Positions 1 through 8,175 of a stretch of DNA of 60,423 bases are shown here, in pieces; the first letter of the stretch is position 1; every line of letters starts with the position of its first letter. The stretch spans positions 1-60,423 of the forward strand of contig CAZSDP010000027.1 of assembly GCA_964605665.1 (NCBI GenBank), read 5' to 3'. The notes beneath the pieces are model-generated. The model was not told where the DNA came from. It saw only the letters and a program-made list of their open reading frames with translations, and ran no database searches. Made by a program: the position numbers and the translations under genes. The stretch is from CAZSDP01 sp964605665 (lineage in GTDB: Bacteria > Planctomycetota > UBA8108 > UBA1146).

Positions 1-24
1 CCCCCTTGTCGCTTCAAAAAAAGT

Positions 25-73
25 AAAAAAAAAAAAAACGTCGCCCAAGCCGGCAATTGGCGACTTGGGCGAC
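25..73 (-). terminator. Rho-independent terminator of the HTH/acidic membrane protein gene
   Basis: A perfect 10-bp stem (gtcgcccaag at 40-49 pairs with cttgggcgac at 64-73) encloses a 14-nt loop. Read on the minus strand it is followed by a run of 14 T (positions 38 to 25). It lies about 20 bp past the stop codon of the minus-strand gene that ends at 95, as expected of an intrinsic terminator. Confidence 0.9.
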
Positions 74-94
74 TCTCCAGGGAAACCCTGCCGA

Positions 95-778
95 TCAGAA
101 GATTCCGAGAATCGACTCAACCAATCCGTTGAACATCCCGAGCTTCTCTTCGACCCAACCTGGGTAGACGCCACCAGGGGATGCGATCAAATTCATCACG
201 ACGGCGGCAGGCGCAAGCATGACCAATAACGTGGCCACGAGAACCGCGACCATCGCAGGACTCCCCTTCTTTTGGACGATCTGCATCTGCTGGGTTCCAC
301 CTGCAGCGAGGAAGGTGTCATCAGTTCCGGCAGCAACAGTCTCGTCGTCAGATCCCAAATCGAAATCGTCGTCGAGCTCGAGTCCGTCGGTATCGAGAAC
401 GGTATCTTCACCGATCGATCCAATCTCCAACTCGTCGTCGTCTTCGAGAATGCCCATGCCAGGAACTGGAGTCGTTCCATCAGCGTCATCCTCGAGCAAC
501 CCTTCGATGTTGAGCACCGTCTCGTCGGTCGAGATGCTGTCGAGATCGATCGGCGATTCATCCCCGATATCGAAGGAAGAGATCTCGTTATCGCTCAAGA
601 CAATGGTCGGCTCAGTCTCTCTCGACTGCTTCAGCGCCTGAACTTCATCTGACTTGAAGCGGACTTCTCCTTCGTCGTGAATGCCACGCAACTCGCCGCT
701 CGCTGCGAGATTTTCGAGTTCATCGCGTCCGAGTCCAAGCTCGGCCATCGCCTCCTCGAAGCTCAGCATGTCACTCAT
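95..778 (-). CDS. Membrane-anchored protein with N-terminal helix-turn-helix-like domain and acidic linker
   Basis: This is a 227-residue protein. Residues 5-50 resemble a small MerR/excisionase-type helix-turn-helix fold (SFEEAMAELGLGRDELENLA, then a short beta-like stretch and KSDEVQALK). Residues 55-155 form a very acidic, Asp/Glu/Leu/Ile-rich, probably disordered linker. One hydrophobic segment spans about 174-198, followed by a 28-residue tail. The start is supported by AAGGAG a few bases upstream of the ATG at 778, and an intrinsic terminator follows the stop. I do not recognise a named family. The layout suggests a cytoplasmic winged-helix-like head tethered to the membrane, but whether it binds DNA or acts as a protein-interaction module cannot be told from sequence. 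The neighbour upstream on the same strand is another small membrane protein. Confidence 0.8.
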   Translation of the reverse strand: MSDMLSFEEAMAELGLGRDELENLAASGELRGIHDEGEVRFKSDEVQALKQSRETEPTIVLSDNEISSFDIGDESPIDLDSISTDETVLNIEGLLEDDADGTTPVPGMGILEDDDELEIGSIGEDTVLDTDGLELDDDFDLGSDDETVAAGTDDTFLAAGGTQQMQIVQKKGSPAMVAVLVATLLVMLAPAAVVMNLIASPGGVYPGWVEEKLGMFNGLVESILGIF

Positions 779-896
779 GCTTGTCTCCTTCTTTATTCTT
801 TCCGTGAGCTGGACCGCGCGGACCGGGGAGATCCCAGACTGAGCGTCGTCACCGGCGATCTCGCCGAATCCTGCTCTGAGAGGCGCAATCGGGTCA

Positions 897-1256
897 TTAC
901 CCTCCGCGCGTGCCTTCCTTCATGTCCTTGACGCTCGGCTCCTGACGGCCACTCTTTGGCGAGTAGGACTGAGGAATGAAATCATAGGTCAGGTCTCGAA
1001 CTGCAATCAGCTCAAGACGCGTATTATTCATGAAGTAAATCGCTAGCTTCTTGTCATTCGTGTCGAAAAGGTACATCGCCTCCGATGCGCCCTTCCCCTG
1101 CAAAACCCCCGTCGTCATCAGGAAACCATTGGTTCCATTGGCTGACTGACCCTCAGCAACTTGATCGGGTCCTGACCCGACGAGAAGTCCCAAGAGAATT
1201 CCGTTCACCGCGATCGCAACGCCCAAAGCGAGCGTCATCCATCCCTGCTTGCTCAT
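897..1256 (-). CDS. Small single-pass membrane protein of unknown function
   Basis: A protein of about 119 residues from the start chosen at 1256 (MSKQGWMTLALG). An in-frame start at 1316 would add 20 residues. I chose the internal ATG because the hydrophobic segment (about residues 6-26) then sits right at the N terminus and GGA lies 5 nt upstream. The remainder is soluble, with a compact beta-rich segment (YLFDTNDKKLAIYF, then LELIAVRDLTYDF) and a charged Gly-ending tail. It is probably a signal-anchored envelope protein. I do not recognise a family with certainty. It lies 118 bp upstream of the HTH/acidic membrane protein on the same strand, so the two may be co-transcribed. Confidence 0.7.
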   Translation of the reverse strand: MSKQGWMTLALGVAIAVNGILLGLLVGSGPDQVAEGQSANGTNGFLMTTGVLQGKGASEAMYLFDTNDKKLAIYFMNNTRLELIAVRDLTYDFIPQSYSPKSGRQEPSVKDMKEGTRGG

Positions 1257-1905
1257 CGGTTTCCGTACCCTTTCGTCGGCTCCACCCTCCGCGGTCATCC
1301 GCATCGGTGCTGCCAATGTTGGCCGAACGGTGATTCCAGCCTCGCGGTTCCCCCTCCTTGGAGACTCGCACAGGCAGACTGAAATGACGGACGACTCAGT
1401 CCCGCCCCACCGAAGCGCTCTCTTATGAGCACTATCTGGCCCGGTGGTCGCGAGCTTCGCTCATCCTCAAGCTAAAAGCTTCCAAGATGAATCAGATCAA
1501 AACTTGTGGTCCCGATCCGACGCTTCCGCCCCAACCCCCAGCACGGACTCTGCGAGGTAGAGCTCCAATCTGCGGAGCTCAGTCCTTCAGCTCATCCTCC
1601 AGGAATCCAGAACGCCTTGAAGGAGTCAAATCTAGCCCCGGCCACGGCCCCGTTCGATCGAGCAGAAATCTCCTCAATCGCTGCGGTAGCGCGTTCCCCA
1701 TCTCTCGGGTGAGAGACCGGCTTCGGTGAAAGGTACAGGACCTCCCCACCATCAGGACATAGCCAACTCCGGGCTCGATTGTACCTTCCGACTTCAGACT
1801 GGCAAGGGCGCCGCAGCCTCGTCCGTCACTCTTTCCGAGAGAATTTCCCCGGAATCGACCCCAAAACGAGGGGATTTTCGGCGAAGAGTCTGCCACGACG
1901 ACCAT
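1257..1905. other. Non-coding stretch between recG and the small membrane protein
   Basis: About 650 bp without a convincing gene, RNA or clear terminator. A 108-codon minus-strand frame (1579-1905) begins directly after the recG stop codon. Its Arg/Ser/Gly-rich translation resembles no protein I know, so I do not call it a gene. Confidence 0.5.
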
Positions 1906-3969
1906 TCATGCCCCCGGAGGGCGAAAAAATCGCTCCAAACGGCTCCAGACAGAGGGCCACCCCTCACCCCCCAACCCCCTCTCTGCCCGCAGCAGAATAT
2001 CGCCATATCGGCGGAGATCCTCCCGGGGATGCCGCAGACGAAAGGGGAGAAAGCCACTTTGGCGGGCGCCAATCGCCTCCCCTTCCCCTCTCAATCGAAG
2101 ATCCTCCTCTGCGAGAGCGAATCCGTCGCTGGAATCACGGAAGGCATCGAGTCTCTCTTTGGCCAATTCGGTATCCCCGGTAGAGGTGTAGAAGCACCAC
2201 GCGTCTTCCCCCCTCCGACCGAGTCGTCCACGAAGCTGATGGAGTTGAGCGAGCCCAAATCGTTCCGCCCCCTCGATCCAGAGCACGGTCAGACCAGCGA
2301 CGTCGAGACCCACTTCCACGAGCGTGGTCGCGACGAGCACTGGTACCTCTCCCGATCGAAATCGGGAAACTCGATCGAGCTGCTCTTGCACCTGGAGGCG
2401 ACCATGAAGTTCCGCGATCGGAAAACGGCCGAGAGGGCTCTTTCGGAGCTGATCGACCAGGCTCGCCACTGAAGCCACGTCCGCTTCTCCTTCACTCGGT
2501 TCAGTGGTCCCATCGATCTCGAGCTGATCGTCGATGCGGGGAACGACAAAAAGAACCTTGTGTCCCGCTGCCACTTCCCCGATCAGAAAGTCCATCGCAA
2601 CTTCGAGTTGCTGTGGAGACACCGCTCGGGTCTTCACCGGTTTTCGACCGGGAGGGAGCTCATTCACGGTCGTCAAATCGAAGTCACCAACCAAGGCGAG
2701 GGCGAGAGTCCGAGGGATCGGAGTCGCCGAGAGGTGCAGACGATGGACCCCGGTCCCCTTCTTTGCCAAGACTTGCCGCTGCCCGACTCCAAAGCGCTGT
2801 TCTTCATCGATGAGTACCAAAGCGAGCTCGTTAAACTTCACCTCTGGACGAAGCAAGGCGTGGGTCCCGATCACCAACGGGATGGTGCCCCCTTCGAGCC
2901 CTTGCCGAATTCGGTCTGAATCGTCCGATTTCGCGATCAGGAGTTCAGGAACAACTCTCGCCCCCTTCAAGAGATCGCTGAACGTCTGCTGGTGTTGGCG
3001 AGCCAATGGAGCAGTCGGTGCGAGAAGTGCGACCTGATATCCCGCTGCAATTGCCGCGAGAGCCGCGTATGCGGCAACCGCGGTCTTGCCACTCCCAACC
3101 TCACCCTGCACCAATCTCGCCATCGGCGAACCGCGGCCCAAGTCGGCGACCACTTCCTGAACGGCCCGATCTTGCGCAGCGGTCAATTGAAATGGAAATC
3201 GGCGGCGAATACGTGCGTCGATCTCCTCGGTTACCTCAATCTTAGGAGCAGCGCGGCGAGCGCGCAGAGCTCTCCGCTCACTCTGTCTCAGCGCAAAGAG
3301 CAGAAGCTCCAGTTCTCCCAGAGTGTGGAGCGCGATGGAACGCTCCGCAAATGACTCTGGGAAATGAAGAGCACGATAGGTTTCGATGACCGATCGCGAA
3401 GACTCTCGATCGAGGGTGTGCTCCGGCCAAGGCAGATCAAGTTCTAGACGGGGATCGGAAAGTAACTCTGAAATCCATCTCGCGAGGGCTTCCCCGTCGA
3501 TCCCCTCCGTCGTCCGGTAGACCGGTCGGATACGGTTGTGACCTTGAGGGGAGGCTTCAGCATCTTCGCATTCGGCGACCCTCGGATGGACCAATTGTGG
3601 ACCTCCATAGCGACGCAAGACTCCCGTCGCAAAACCGATCCATCCTTCGGTTAGCAGCGGAGGGCGATAGCGATTTTGAAACCAGACCAAAGCGACCCGC
3701 TCGCCGGCGACCTGAAGCACCGCAGTCCACCGAGCCTTTCTTCCAGGTCGATGCTCGAGCGAAACCACCTCCCCATGCAAGGTGACCGCCTTGCCTTCCG
3801 GCAATTCAGAGACTGGGACCCGTCGGCGTAGATCTTCGTGACGAGTCGGAAAGTGATGGAGAAGATCCCCGACCGATAGAATCCCGAGGCGCGCGAGTCC
3901 TTCCGCACGACGCGGTCCGACTCCCCGTATGGTCGTCACTGGATCTGCGAGAGGATCGTGAGCAGTCAC
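1906..3969 (-). CDS. recG: ATP-dependent DNA helicase RecG
   Basis: A 687-residue superfamily 2 helicase that remodels stalled replication forks and Holliday junctions; its length is typical of RecG (about 690). The N-terminal wedge/OB region occupies roughly residues 1-200, starting with a helix-hairpin-helix-like segment (GPRRAEGLARLGILSVGDLL). The helicase core has Walker A GEVGSGKT (289-296), a DEEQRFG motif (388-394) where RecG usually has DEQHRFG, and motif III SATPIPR (414-420). The DEEQ form is more usual in Mfd, but the wedge domain and length identify RecG. The start is GTG at 3969, with GAGGAG about 10 nt upstream. It follows dnaA on the same strand after 119 bp. Family assignment is firm; fork regression is known for the family and was not tested here. 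Confidence 0.95.
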   Translation of the reverse strand: MTAHDPLADPVTTIRGVGPRRAEGLARLGILSVGDLLHHFPTRHEDLRRRVPVSELPEGKAVTLHGEVVSLEHRPGRKARWTAVLQVAGERVALVWFQNRYRPPLLTEGWIGFATGVLRRYGGPQLVHPRVAECEDAEASPQGHNRIRPVYRTTEGIDGEALARWISELLSDPRLELDLPWPEHTLDRESSRSVIETYRALHFPESFAERSIALHTLGELELLLFALRQSERRALRARRAAPKIEVTEEIDARIRRRFPFQLTAAQDRAVQEVVADLGRGSPMARLVQGEVGSGKTAVAAYAALAAIAAGYQVALLAPTAPLARQHQQTFSDLLKGARVVPELLIAKSDDSDRIRQGLEGGTIPLVIGTHALLRPEVKFNELALVLIDEEQRFGVGQRQVLAKKGTGVHRLHLSATPIPRTLALALVGDFDLTTVNELPPGRKPVKTRAVSPQQLEVAMDFLIGEVAAGHKVLFVVPRIDDQLEIDGTTEPSEGEADVASVASLVDQLRKSPLGRFPIAELHGRLQVQEQLDRVSRFRSGEVPVLVATTLVEVGLDVAGLTVLWIEGAERFGLAQLHQLRGRLGRRGEDAWCFYTSTGDTELAKERLDAFRDSSDGFALAEEDLRLRGEGEAIGARQSGFLPFRLRHPREDLRRYGDILLRAERGLGGEGWPSVWSRLERFFRPPGA

Positions 3970-4088
3970 AGGTCTCGAAGCTCCTCTCGAACACGACGAG
4001 GCTTCGCTAGAAATCAGCGCTCCATGGTTCTAGAAACCTCAGCCCCAGAGACTGCGAATCTGGAAACTGCAGAGAGCGGTGCTGCCGA

Positions 4089-5546
4089 TCAACGTAACGT
4101 CGAAATGATTCGCTCAACTTCGAGACGAAGTTGCTCGTCTTGGAGCAAGGCGCGTTGGATCTTTCGGTAGGCCGCGCTGGTCGTCGCGTGCCGGCGCCCG
4201 CCCATCGCTTGCCCAATTTCTGCCAAACTATGCTCGGTCAAAACTCGCGCGCAATAGATCGCGATGTGCCGCGCCAAGGCGACGCTTCGACTTCGACCAG
4301 GCCCTCGAAACTCGATAGGAGGCACCCCGTACCGACGTCCCACCTCCTCGATGATTCGGTCGATCGTAACAACCCCTCCGGCAGACTCCACCTCAGATAG
4401 AACCCGATCAACCAAGCCAGAGGAGACGCTTTCTCGCATCAAAGAAGCATGTGCGATCACCCGGACCCAGTTCCCGATCAGCTCTCTTACATTACCCAAG
4501 GATCGCTCGGCGAGTTGGCGAATCGTCTCGTTGGAGACGGAAACACCAGCGTTCTGTGCTTCTTGTTTCAAGATCGCCCAACGTGTTTCGAAGTCTGGCT
4601 CGGAAACGCGACAGACCAAGCCAGAAATGAAACGACCAAGCAGTTTCTCTGCCAGACCTTCAAGGCTTGATGGTCGACAGTCACTGGCGAGGAAAACCTG
4701 CCCCCCTGAAGACGCGATGCGGTCGATCGTCTCTAAGAGCTCCAGCTGCGTCCGCTCTTTCCCCGCAACCACTTGGACATCGTCTAAGACCAACACCTTC
4801 AAAGTTCGAAAGCTCTCCCTAAATCGCTCGATTTCTCGTTGGCGAACTGCGTGCCCAAAACGATTGACGAATCCTTCGCAGGGAAGGTACCGAATCCGTC
4901 TCTCACCTTGGCGGAAGTACTCGCGAGTCACCCCCTGCAGGAGATGAGTCTTACCGAGCCCGCAGCCGCCATAGACGAAGATGGGATTATAAGTCCCCCC
5001 AGGACTACGGAGCGCTTCCACTCCAGCGCTATAGGCGACTCGATTGCAAGAGCCGACGATGAATCGATCGAGGGTCAGATTTGGACTCACATCACGAAGT
5101 GGCTCTGGGAGAGCAGGTGAAGAGTGCCGGGGGCGCGCTAATACTGGCTTGTGACTCGAAAGCTCACCAGTGAGCGTACTCTCTTTACCCGTGAATTCTT
5201 CGACCACTCTCGTCGATCTTTGGTGCAACTGAGGTGAACGAGGCGGAGTGACCTCAATCCTGACCTCATTCAGACCAACGATCTGCCCGGCGAGAGCGTT
5301 CAACCGATCGCCGTAGGTATCTTCAATCCATTCGGCAATGAAGGTATTAGGAACGGAGAGTACTAGTCCAGAAGTGGTCAATTCTCGAGCGAGCGCGGAA
5401 CCAAACCAGCGCTCTGCTCGCTCCGCACCCAGCTCCTGGAGAAGAGCACTCCGTAATTTCTCCCAAATCAAACCAGCTTCACTCGCCGGCTCGCTCGGAG
5501 AAACTCCGTCGGCATGCACTTGCATCCCCTGCGTTCCCCTGCCCAT
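4089..5546 (-). CDS. dnaA: Chromosomal replication initiator DnaA (divergent DNA-binding domain)
   Basis: A 485-residue DnaA-family initiator. Domain I covers about 25-100, followed by a hydrophilic linker to about 155. The AAA+ core has Walker A GGCGLGKTHL (193-202), Walker B VLVLDDVQ (251-258) and an arginine-finger-like GRF (304-306). Domain IV is about 390-485. The helix-turn-helix signature is altered: E. coli SLPEIGDAFGGRDHTTV reads SLAEIGQAMGGRRHATT here (440-456). This replaces the equivalents of Pro423, Asp433 and Thr435 and keeps Leu422, His434 and the RSRSV segment. The Walker-B-proximal helix is also unusual (LLETID in place of FFHTFN). The start ATG at 5546 has GGAGGG about 10 nt upstream. 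No dnaN or gyr gene is adjacent. It may be the main initiator with changed box specificity, or a paralogue of a canonical DnaA encoded elsewhere. Confidence 0.92.
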   Translation of the reverse strand: MGRGTQGMQVHADGVSPSEPASEAGLIWEKLRSALLQELGAERAERWFGSALARELTTSGLVLSVPNTFIAEWIEDTYGDRLNALAGQIVGLNEVRIEVTPPRSPQLHQRSTRVVEEFTGKESTLTGELSSHKPVLARPRHSSPALPEPLRDVSPNLTLDRFIVGSCNRVAYSAGVEALRSPGGTYNPIFVYGGCGLGKTHLLQGVTREYFRQGERRIRYLPCEGFVNRFGHAVRQREIERFRESFRTLKVLVLDDVQVVAGKERTQLELLETIDRIASSGGQVFLASDCRPSSLEGLAEKLLGRFISGLVCRVSEPDFETRWAILKQEAQNAGVSVSNETIRQLAERSLGNVRELIGNWVRVIAHASLMRESVSSGLVDRVLSEVESAGGVVTIDRIIEEVGRRYGVPPIEFRGPGRSRSVALARHIAIYCARVLTEHSLAEIGQAMGGRRHATTSAAYRKIQRALLQDEQLRLEVERIISTLR

Positions 5547-5989
5547 TCTCCCGCACCCTCCGCTTCAGCACGGAGCGCGCATTCCCCCTGGACACCCCGT
5601 CGCAACGGGATGTACCGAATTCTAAGTCAAGAAAACTCTATGAAACTCCGGCAGGACAACCGAACACACGGCAAGATTGGAGCGAACAGCAGCACTGGGC
5701 TCTGTACAAGAGCCAAAACTACCCACGATCGTCTTGGGAGAATCCCATGACGACCCGCCATCCACGACTCGAGCGAGGAGGGAAACAAAGTCTTCAGGTA
5801 GCATGAGAAGAACGAGCGTTGGTAACCGCTGAACTGAGCAACTGAATCTCCAATTGCTCAGCGCATTTCCGGCAACCGGCCAAGGGTCACTGCCCCAAGC
5901 CGTGGATTGCTCCCCCCTCTTTCTGATCAGCGCATGAACTGTCAGATCTGTGTTCGACGAACGGGTGTCAATGAATCAGTATCACCGAC

Positions 5990-6015
5990 TCTGAACACCG
6001 TATCTGAGCACCGTA
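5990..6015. repeat. Two-copy 13-bp tandem repeat
   Basis: The sequence tctgaacaccgta (5990-6002) is followed directly by tctgagcaccgta (6003-6015), with one mismatch, inside the non-coding region upstream of dnaA. Confidence 0.8.
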
Positions 6016-6130
6016 AATTGCGTTCTTAGGTCGTCCACTAGGTATCGATCGGACAGCGAGTCACTCATCACTTGACCCAGTTATCTCGAGTGACCGTCAG
6101 CAGCGTCGTCCGCTGTCGACCCAAAACTCC

Positions 6131-6166
6131 CCAGGCAATGCCTATCTTCCAAGCAATGCCAATTCT
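6131..6166. repeat. Two-copy degenerate 18-bp tandem repeat
   Basis: The sequence ccaggcaatgcctatctt (6131-6148) is followed directly by ccaagcaatgccaattct (6149-6166), with four mismatches. It lies in non-coding DNA. Confidence 0.65.
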
Positions 6167-6493
6167 AAAAGAAGCAGGAGCGCGCCGAAGTGGTCGTAGC
6201 CAAGAGATCCGCTACGAACAAGCTCAGCACTTCATGTCACTGTCAGATCGCGACACCCCGAGAACGAGGGCTTCTCCCCCTCGGACTCGTCTCCTTTCGG
6301 AGATCACGAAAAGTCACCATCGGGCAACGCTCAATCCGATCAATGCTCACTTTGATCAAAGCTGATCAACAATCAACATTGTGGTTCATTTTGAGCGAAG
6401 AGCGATCCTAGCAAAGGGGGTCGTCACTGTCAAAGCGACTACGATGTCGGTCGCAAGTCACGAACTCATCGCAAGCAGCAACAATGGAGAATT

Positions 6494-6526
6494 CGAGAAC
6501 CGGATTGGTTCTCCATCCGATTCTCG
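6494..6526 (-). terminator. Possible terminator hairpin after the HEAT-repeat protein gene
   Basis: The sequence cgagaaccggat (6494-6505) pairs with atccgattctcg (6515-6526) with one mismatch across a 9-nt loop, about 40 bp past the stop codon at 6564. There is no clear T-run on the minus strand, so its role is uncertain. Confidence 0.35.
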
Positions 6527-6563
6527 AGTTTCGAAGTCAATTCGAGATTTCAGAGCCGAAAGA

Positions 6564-7394
6564 TCAATCTCGATTCTCTTGCTTCGACTTGACTTGTTCG
6601 ATACGGGCCTTTTCTTCACTCCACCAATCGAGCCAGCGTACCTTGGCACGTTGACGATCGCGGGGGGAGGCGCTGTCATCCCAAGGAAAAATCCAACGTT
6701 TGCCGGAGATCTCTTGCAACGTCTCCCATGCGAGTTTTCTGGCAAAACGATTGGAGTCTGTCAATCCCTGAAGACTCGCCTCAGCCGCGGAGAAATCGGG
6801 ATACTTCTTCAAGATCCTGAAAGCCGCGATTCTGGTCAATTCTGAAGGGTGAGAGGTGACTGGAAGAAGATAAGGAATCACCGGCTTCCCGATCGCAGCG
6901 AGCTTCTTCTCTGCGCGGTGTCGTTTCGTCGATCGTTGTCGCGTCAAATCGTAGACGAGAGCCTGAATCTCTGATTCTAGCTCGGGATCGATCGGTAGAG
7001 CCTCTTGAGAGGACTTCTCCTCAGGTTTCTTCCGCGACTTCTTCAGTTCGTCAAGTTTCTCGAGTGGGTTTTCCTCACTCTTCTTTTCGTTGCGCTTTCG
7101 ATTGACAGGTCCTGTACGTGCATTCTTTTCAATTGTGAGCACTTCCTCCTCAGGAAATTCCATCTTCCCGAGATTCCCAATCTGCAGAATGACGTGCCCT
7201 TCATGCTTTCCGATAAAGACCCCGTCGATCGAGGACCCATTCTTCAAATAAACCGTATCTCCATGCACTCCGGAGCCGGTGAAAGCGAGCAGAGCAAGAA
7301 CCAAGAGAGGAACCACTTGCCACAGCGGTGAAGAGAAGGTCCCTGCGTATCGACGGGACATATCGACATGAGCCTGTTCAGGGTGCTGCTGCAT
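6564..7394 (-). CDS. Secreted protein with N-terminal small beta domain and HEAT-like repeats
   Basis: A 276-residue exported protein. A signal sequence is centred on about residues 27-45. The next 45 residues form a compact beta-rich module (TVYLKNGSSIDGVFIG to EVLTIE, 47-89), very similar in pattern to the N-terminal module of the peptidase-MA-like protein encoded at 57.8-59.8 kb. A Lys/Glu-rich linker (about 93-130) follows. Residues 137-230 are helical, with HEAT-like pairs (AAIGKPVIPYLLPV, RIAAFRILKKY, FARKLAWETLQEI). The start at 7394 overlaps the methyltransferase gene by 17 bp and has GGGAG 10 nt upstream, so it is probably translated from the same operon mRNA. The function is unknown; HEAT repeats generally mediate protein contacts. 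A start at 7361 is possible but lacks a ribosome site. Confidence 0.75.
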   Translation of the reverse strand: MQQHPEQAHVDMSRRYAGTFSSPLWQVVPLLVLALLAFTGSGVHGDTVYLKNGSSIDGVFIGKHEGHVILQIGNLGKMEFPEEEVLTIEKNARTGPVNRKRNEKKSEENPLEKLDELKKSRKKPEEKSSQEALPIDPELESEIQALVYDLTRQRSTKRHRAEKKLAAIGKPVIPYLLPVTSHPSELTRIAAFRILKKYPDFSAAEASLQGLTDSNRFARKLAWETLQEISGKRWIFPWDDSASPRDRQRAKVRWLDWWSEEKARIEQVKSKQENRD

Positions 7395-8157
7395 CGTTCT
7401 TCGACTCCCTTGCCTTGCGCTCGAGGCGCCTCAGCTCTCGCGGTGGAAGCGCTGGAAGAGGTGGGTCGACCTCGCCCGCCGAAGCGAGGGTTCCCGTCGA
7501 CTTTCCACCGACTGCCGGACCAGCGCCGATGCGCCACCCAGCCTCGAGCAGCGCCACCTTGACGCGCGTCGCCGCGCTGTAGGTGGAGAGGATCGCTCCC
7601 TCCTCCACAGACTGACGCACCGCACCAAGAAACTTTGGGGTCCACAGCTCCGGATTTCGCCCCGGTGAGAAGGGGTCGAGGAAAACAGCTCCAAAGCCTC
7701 CTTCGAGACCTCCGATGGTATTTTCGGCTTCGCCAACCAGAATCTGAAGGGACACCACTCCCCCCTCGGAGGTCCGCAGCTCTGCGGTTCCCTGAGCGAG
7801 AAGGGTCGTGATCAGCGGAGGGACCGATCGGTCGCTAAAGGTCTGGGACAGCGCTTCCCAGCGTTCGATCGAAATGGGGTCCTTTTCGAGACTGACCACC
7901 TTGAGCCGCGCTCCAGGAACCTGACGCAGGAACTCCTCAACAGCCAAAGCAACGTTGAATCCGAGGCCAAATCCAATATCGAGAACCTCCAGCTGCCCTG
8001 CCGTCCTCAGACGTTCGATGACCCGGCAGCCGACGACGTATCGCTCCCGCGACTCAAGAAATGCACCAGAAGAGTGGTGGTAGAGCTCTCCGTACTCCTC
8101 TGAATAGAGAGTCGGAGACCCATCCGCGGTGATCCGGAGATCTAGATCTTCTGGCAT
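7378..8157 (-). CDS. MnmD-like SAM-dependent methyltransferase (MnmC methyltransferase domain family)
   Basis: A 259-residue protein matching the stand-alone methyltransferase half of MnmC, which completes the 5-methylaminomethyl modification at tRNA wobble uridine 34. It begins with the characteristic TADGSPTLYSEEYGELYHHSSGA segment (11-33, interrupted here by nothing) and has the SAM loop VLDIGFGLGFNV (about 58-69). An acidic loop follows the second strand (VSLEKDP), and there is a late AVFLDPFSPGRNPELW motif typical of the family. No FAD-dependent oxidoreductase domain is fused. The ATG at 8157 has GGGAG 8 nt upstream, and the gene follows cinA after 18 bp. The family is firm; the exact tRNA substrate step is inferred from homologues. 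Confidence 0.85.
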   Translation of the reverse strand: MPEDLDLRITADGSPTLYSEEYGELYHHSSGAFLESRERYVVGCRVIERLRTAGQLEVLDIGFGLGFNVALAVEEFLRQVPGARLKVVSLEKDPISIERWEALSQTFSDRSVPPLITTLLAQGTAELRTSEGGVVSLQILVGEAENTIGGLEGGFGAVFLDPFSPGRNPELWTPKFLGAVRQSVEEGAILSTYSAATRVKVALLEAGWRIGAGPAVGGKSTGTLASAGEVDPPLPALPPRELRRLERKARESKNDAAAP

Positions 8158-8175
8158 CGCTGAAACTCCCGGTCG

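Larger units (their letters stand above)
5547..6563. other. 1-kb non-coding region upstream of dnaA, candidate origin or regulatory region
   Basis: There is no convincing coding sequence between dnaA and the HEAT-repeat protein gene. The stretch contains an 8-bp-stem inverted repeat (ctgagcaa at 5834-5841, ttgctcag at 5854-5861), two short tandem duplications listed separately, and a small GATC-containing patch (ttgatcaaagctgatcaac, about 6354-6372). I found no canonical TTATCCACA box. Its position next to dnaA makes an origin or dnaA control region possible, but that rests on location alone. Confidence 0.35.

Noticed and set aside
1579..1905. 108-codon minus-strand frame beginning directly after the recG stop
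   Set aside because: The TGA-ATG junction suggests coupling, but the Arg/Ser/Gly-rich translation matches nothing and shows no regular secondary structure pattern.
5547..6563. tRNA or other structured RNA gene upstream of dnaA
   Set aside because: I found no T-loop-like GGTTCGAATCC sequence or cloverleaf pairing here or in the other long intergenic spaces.
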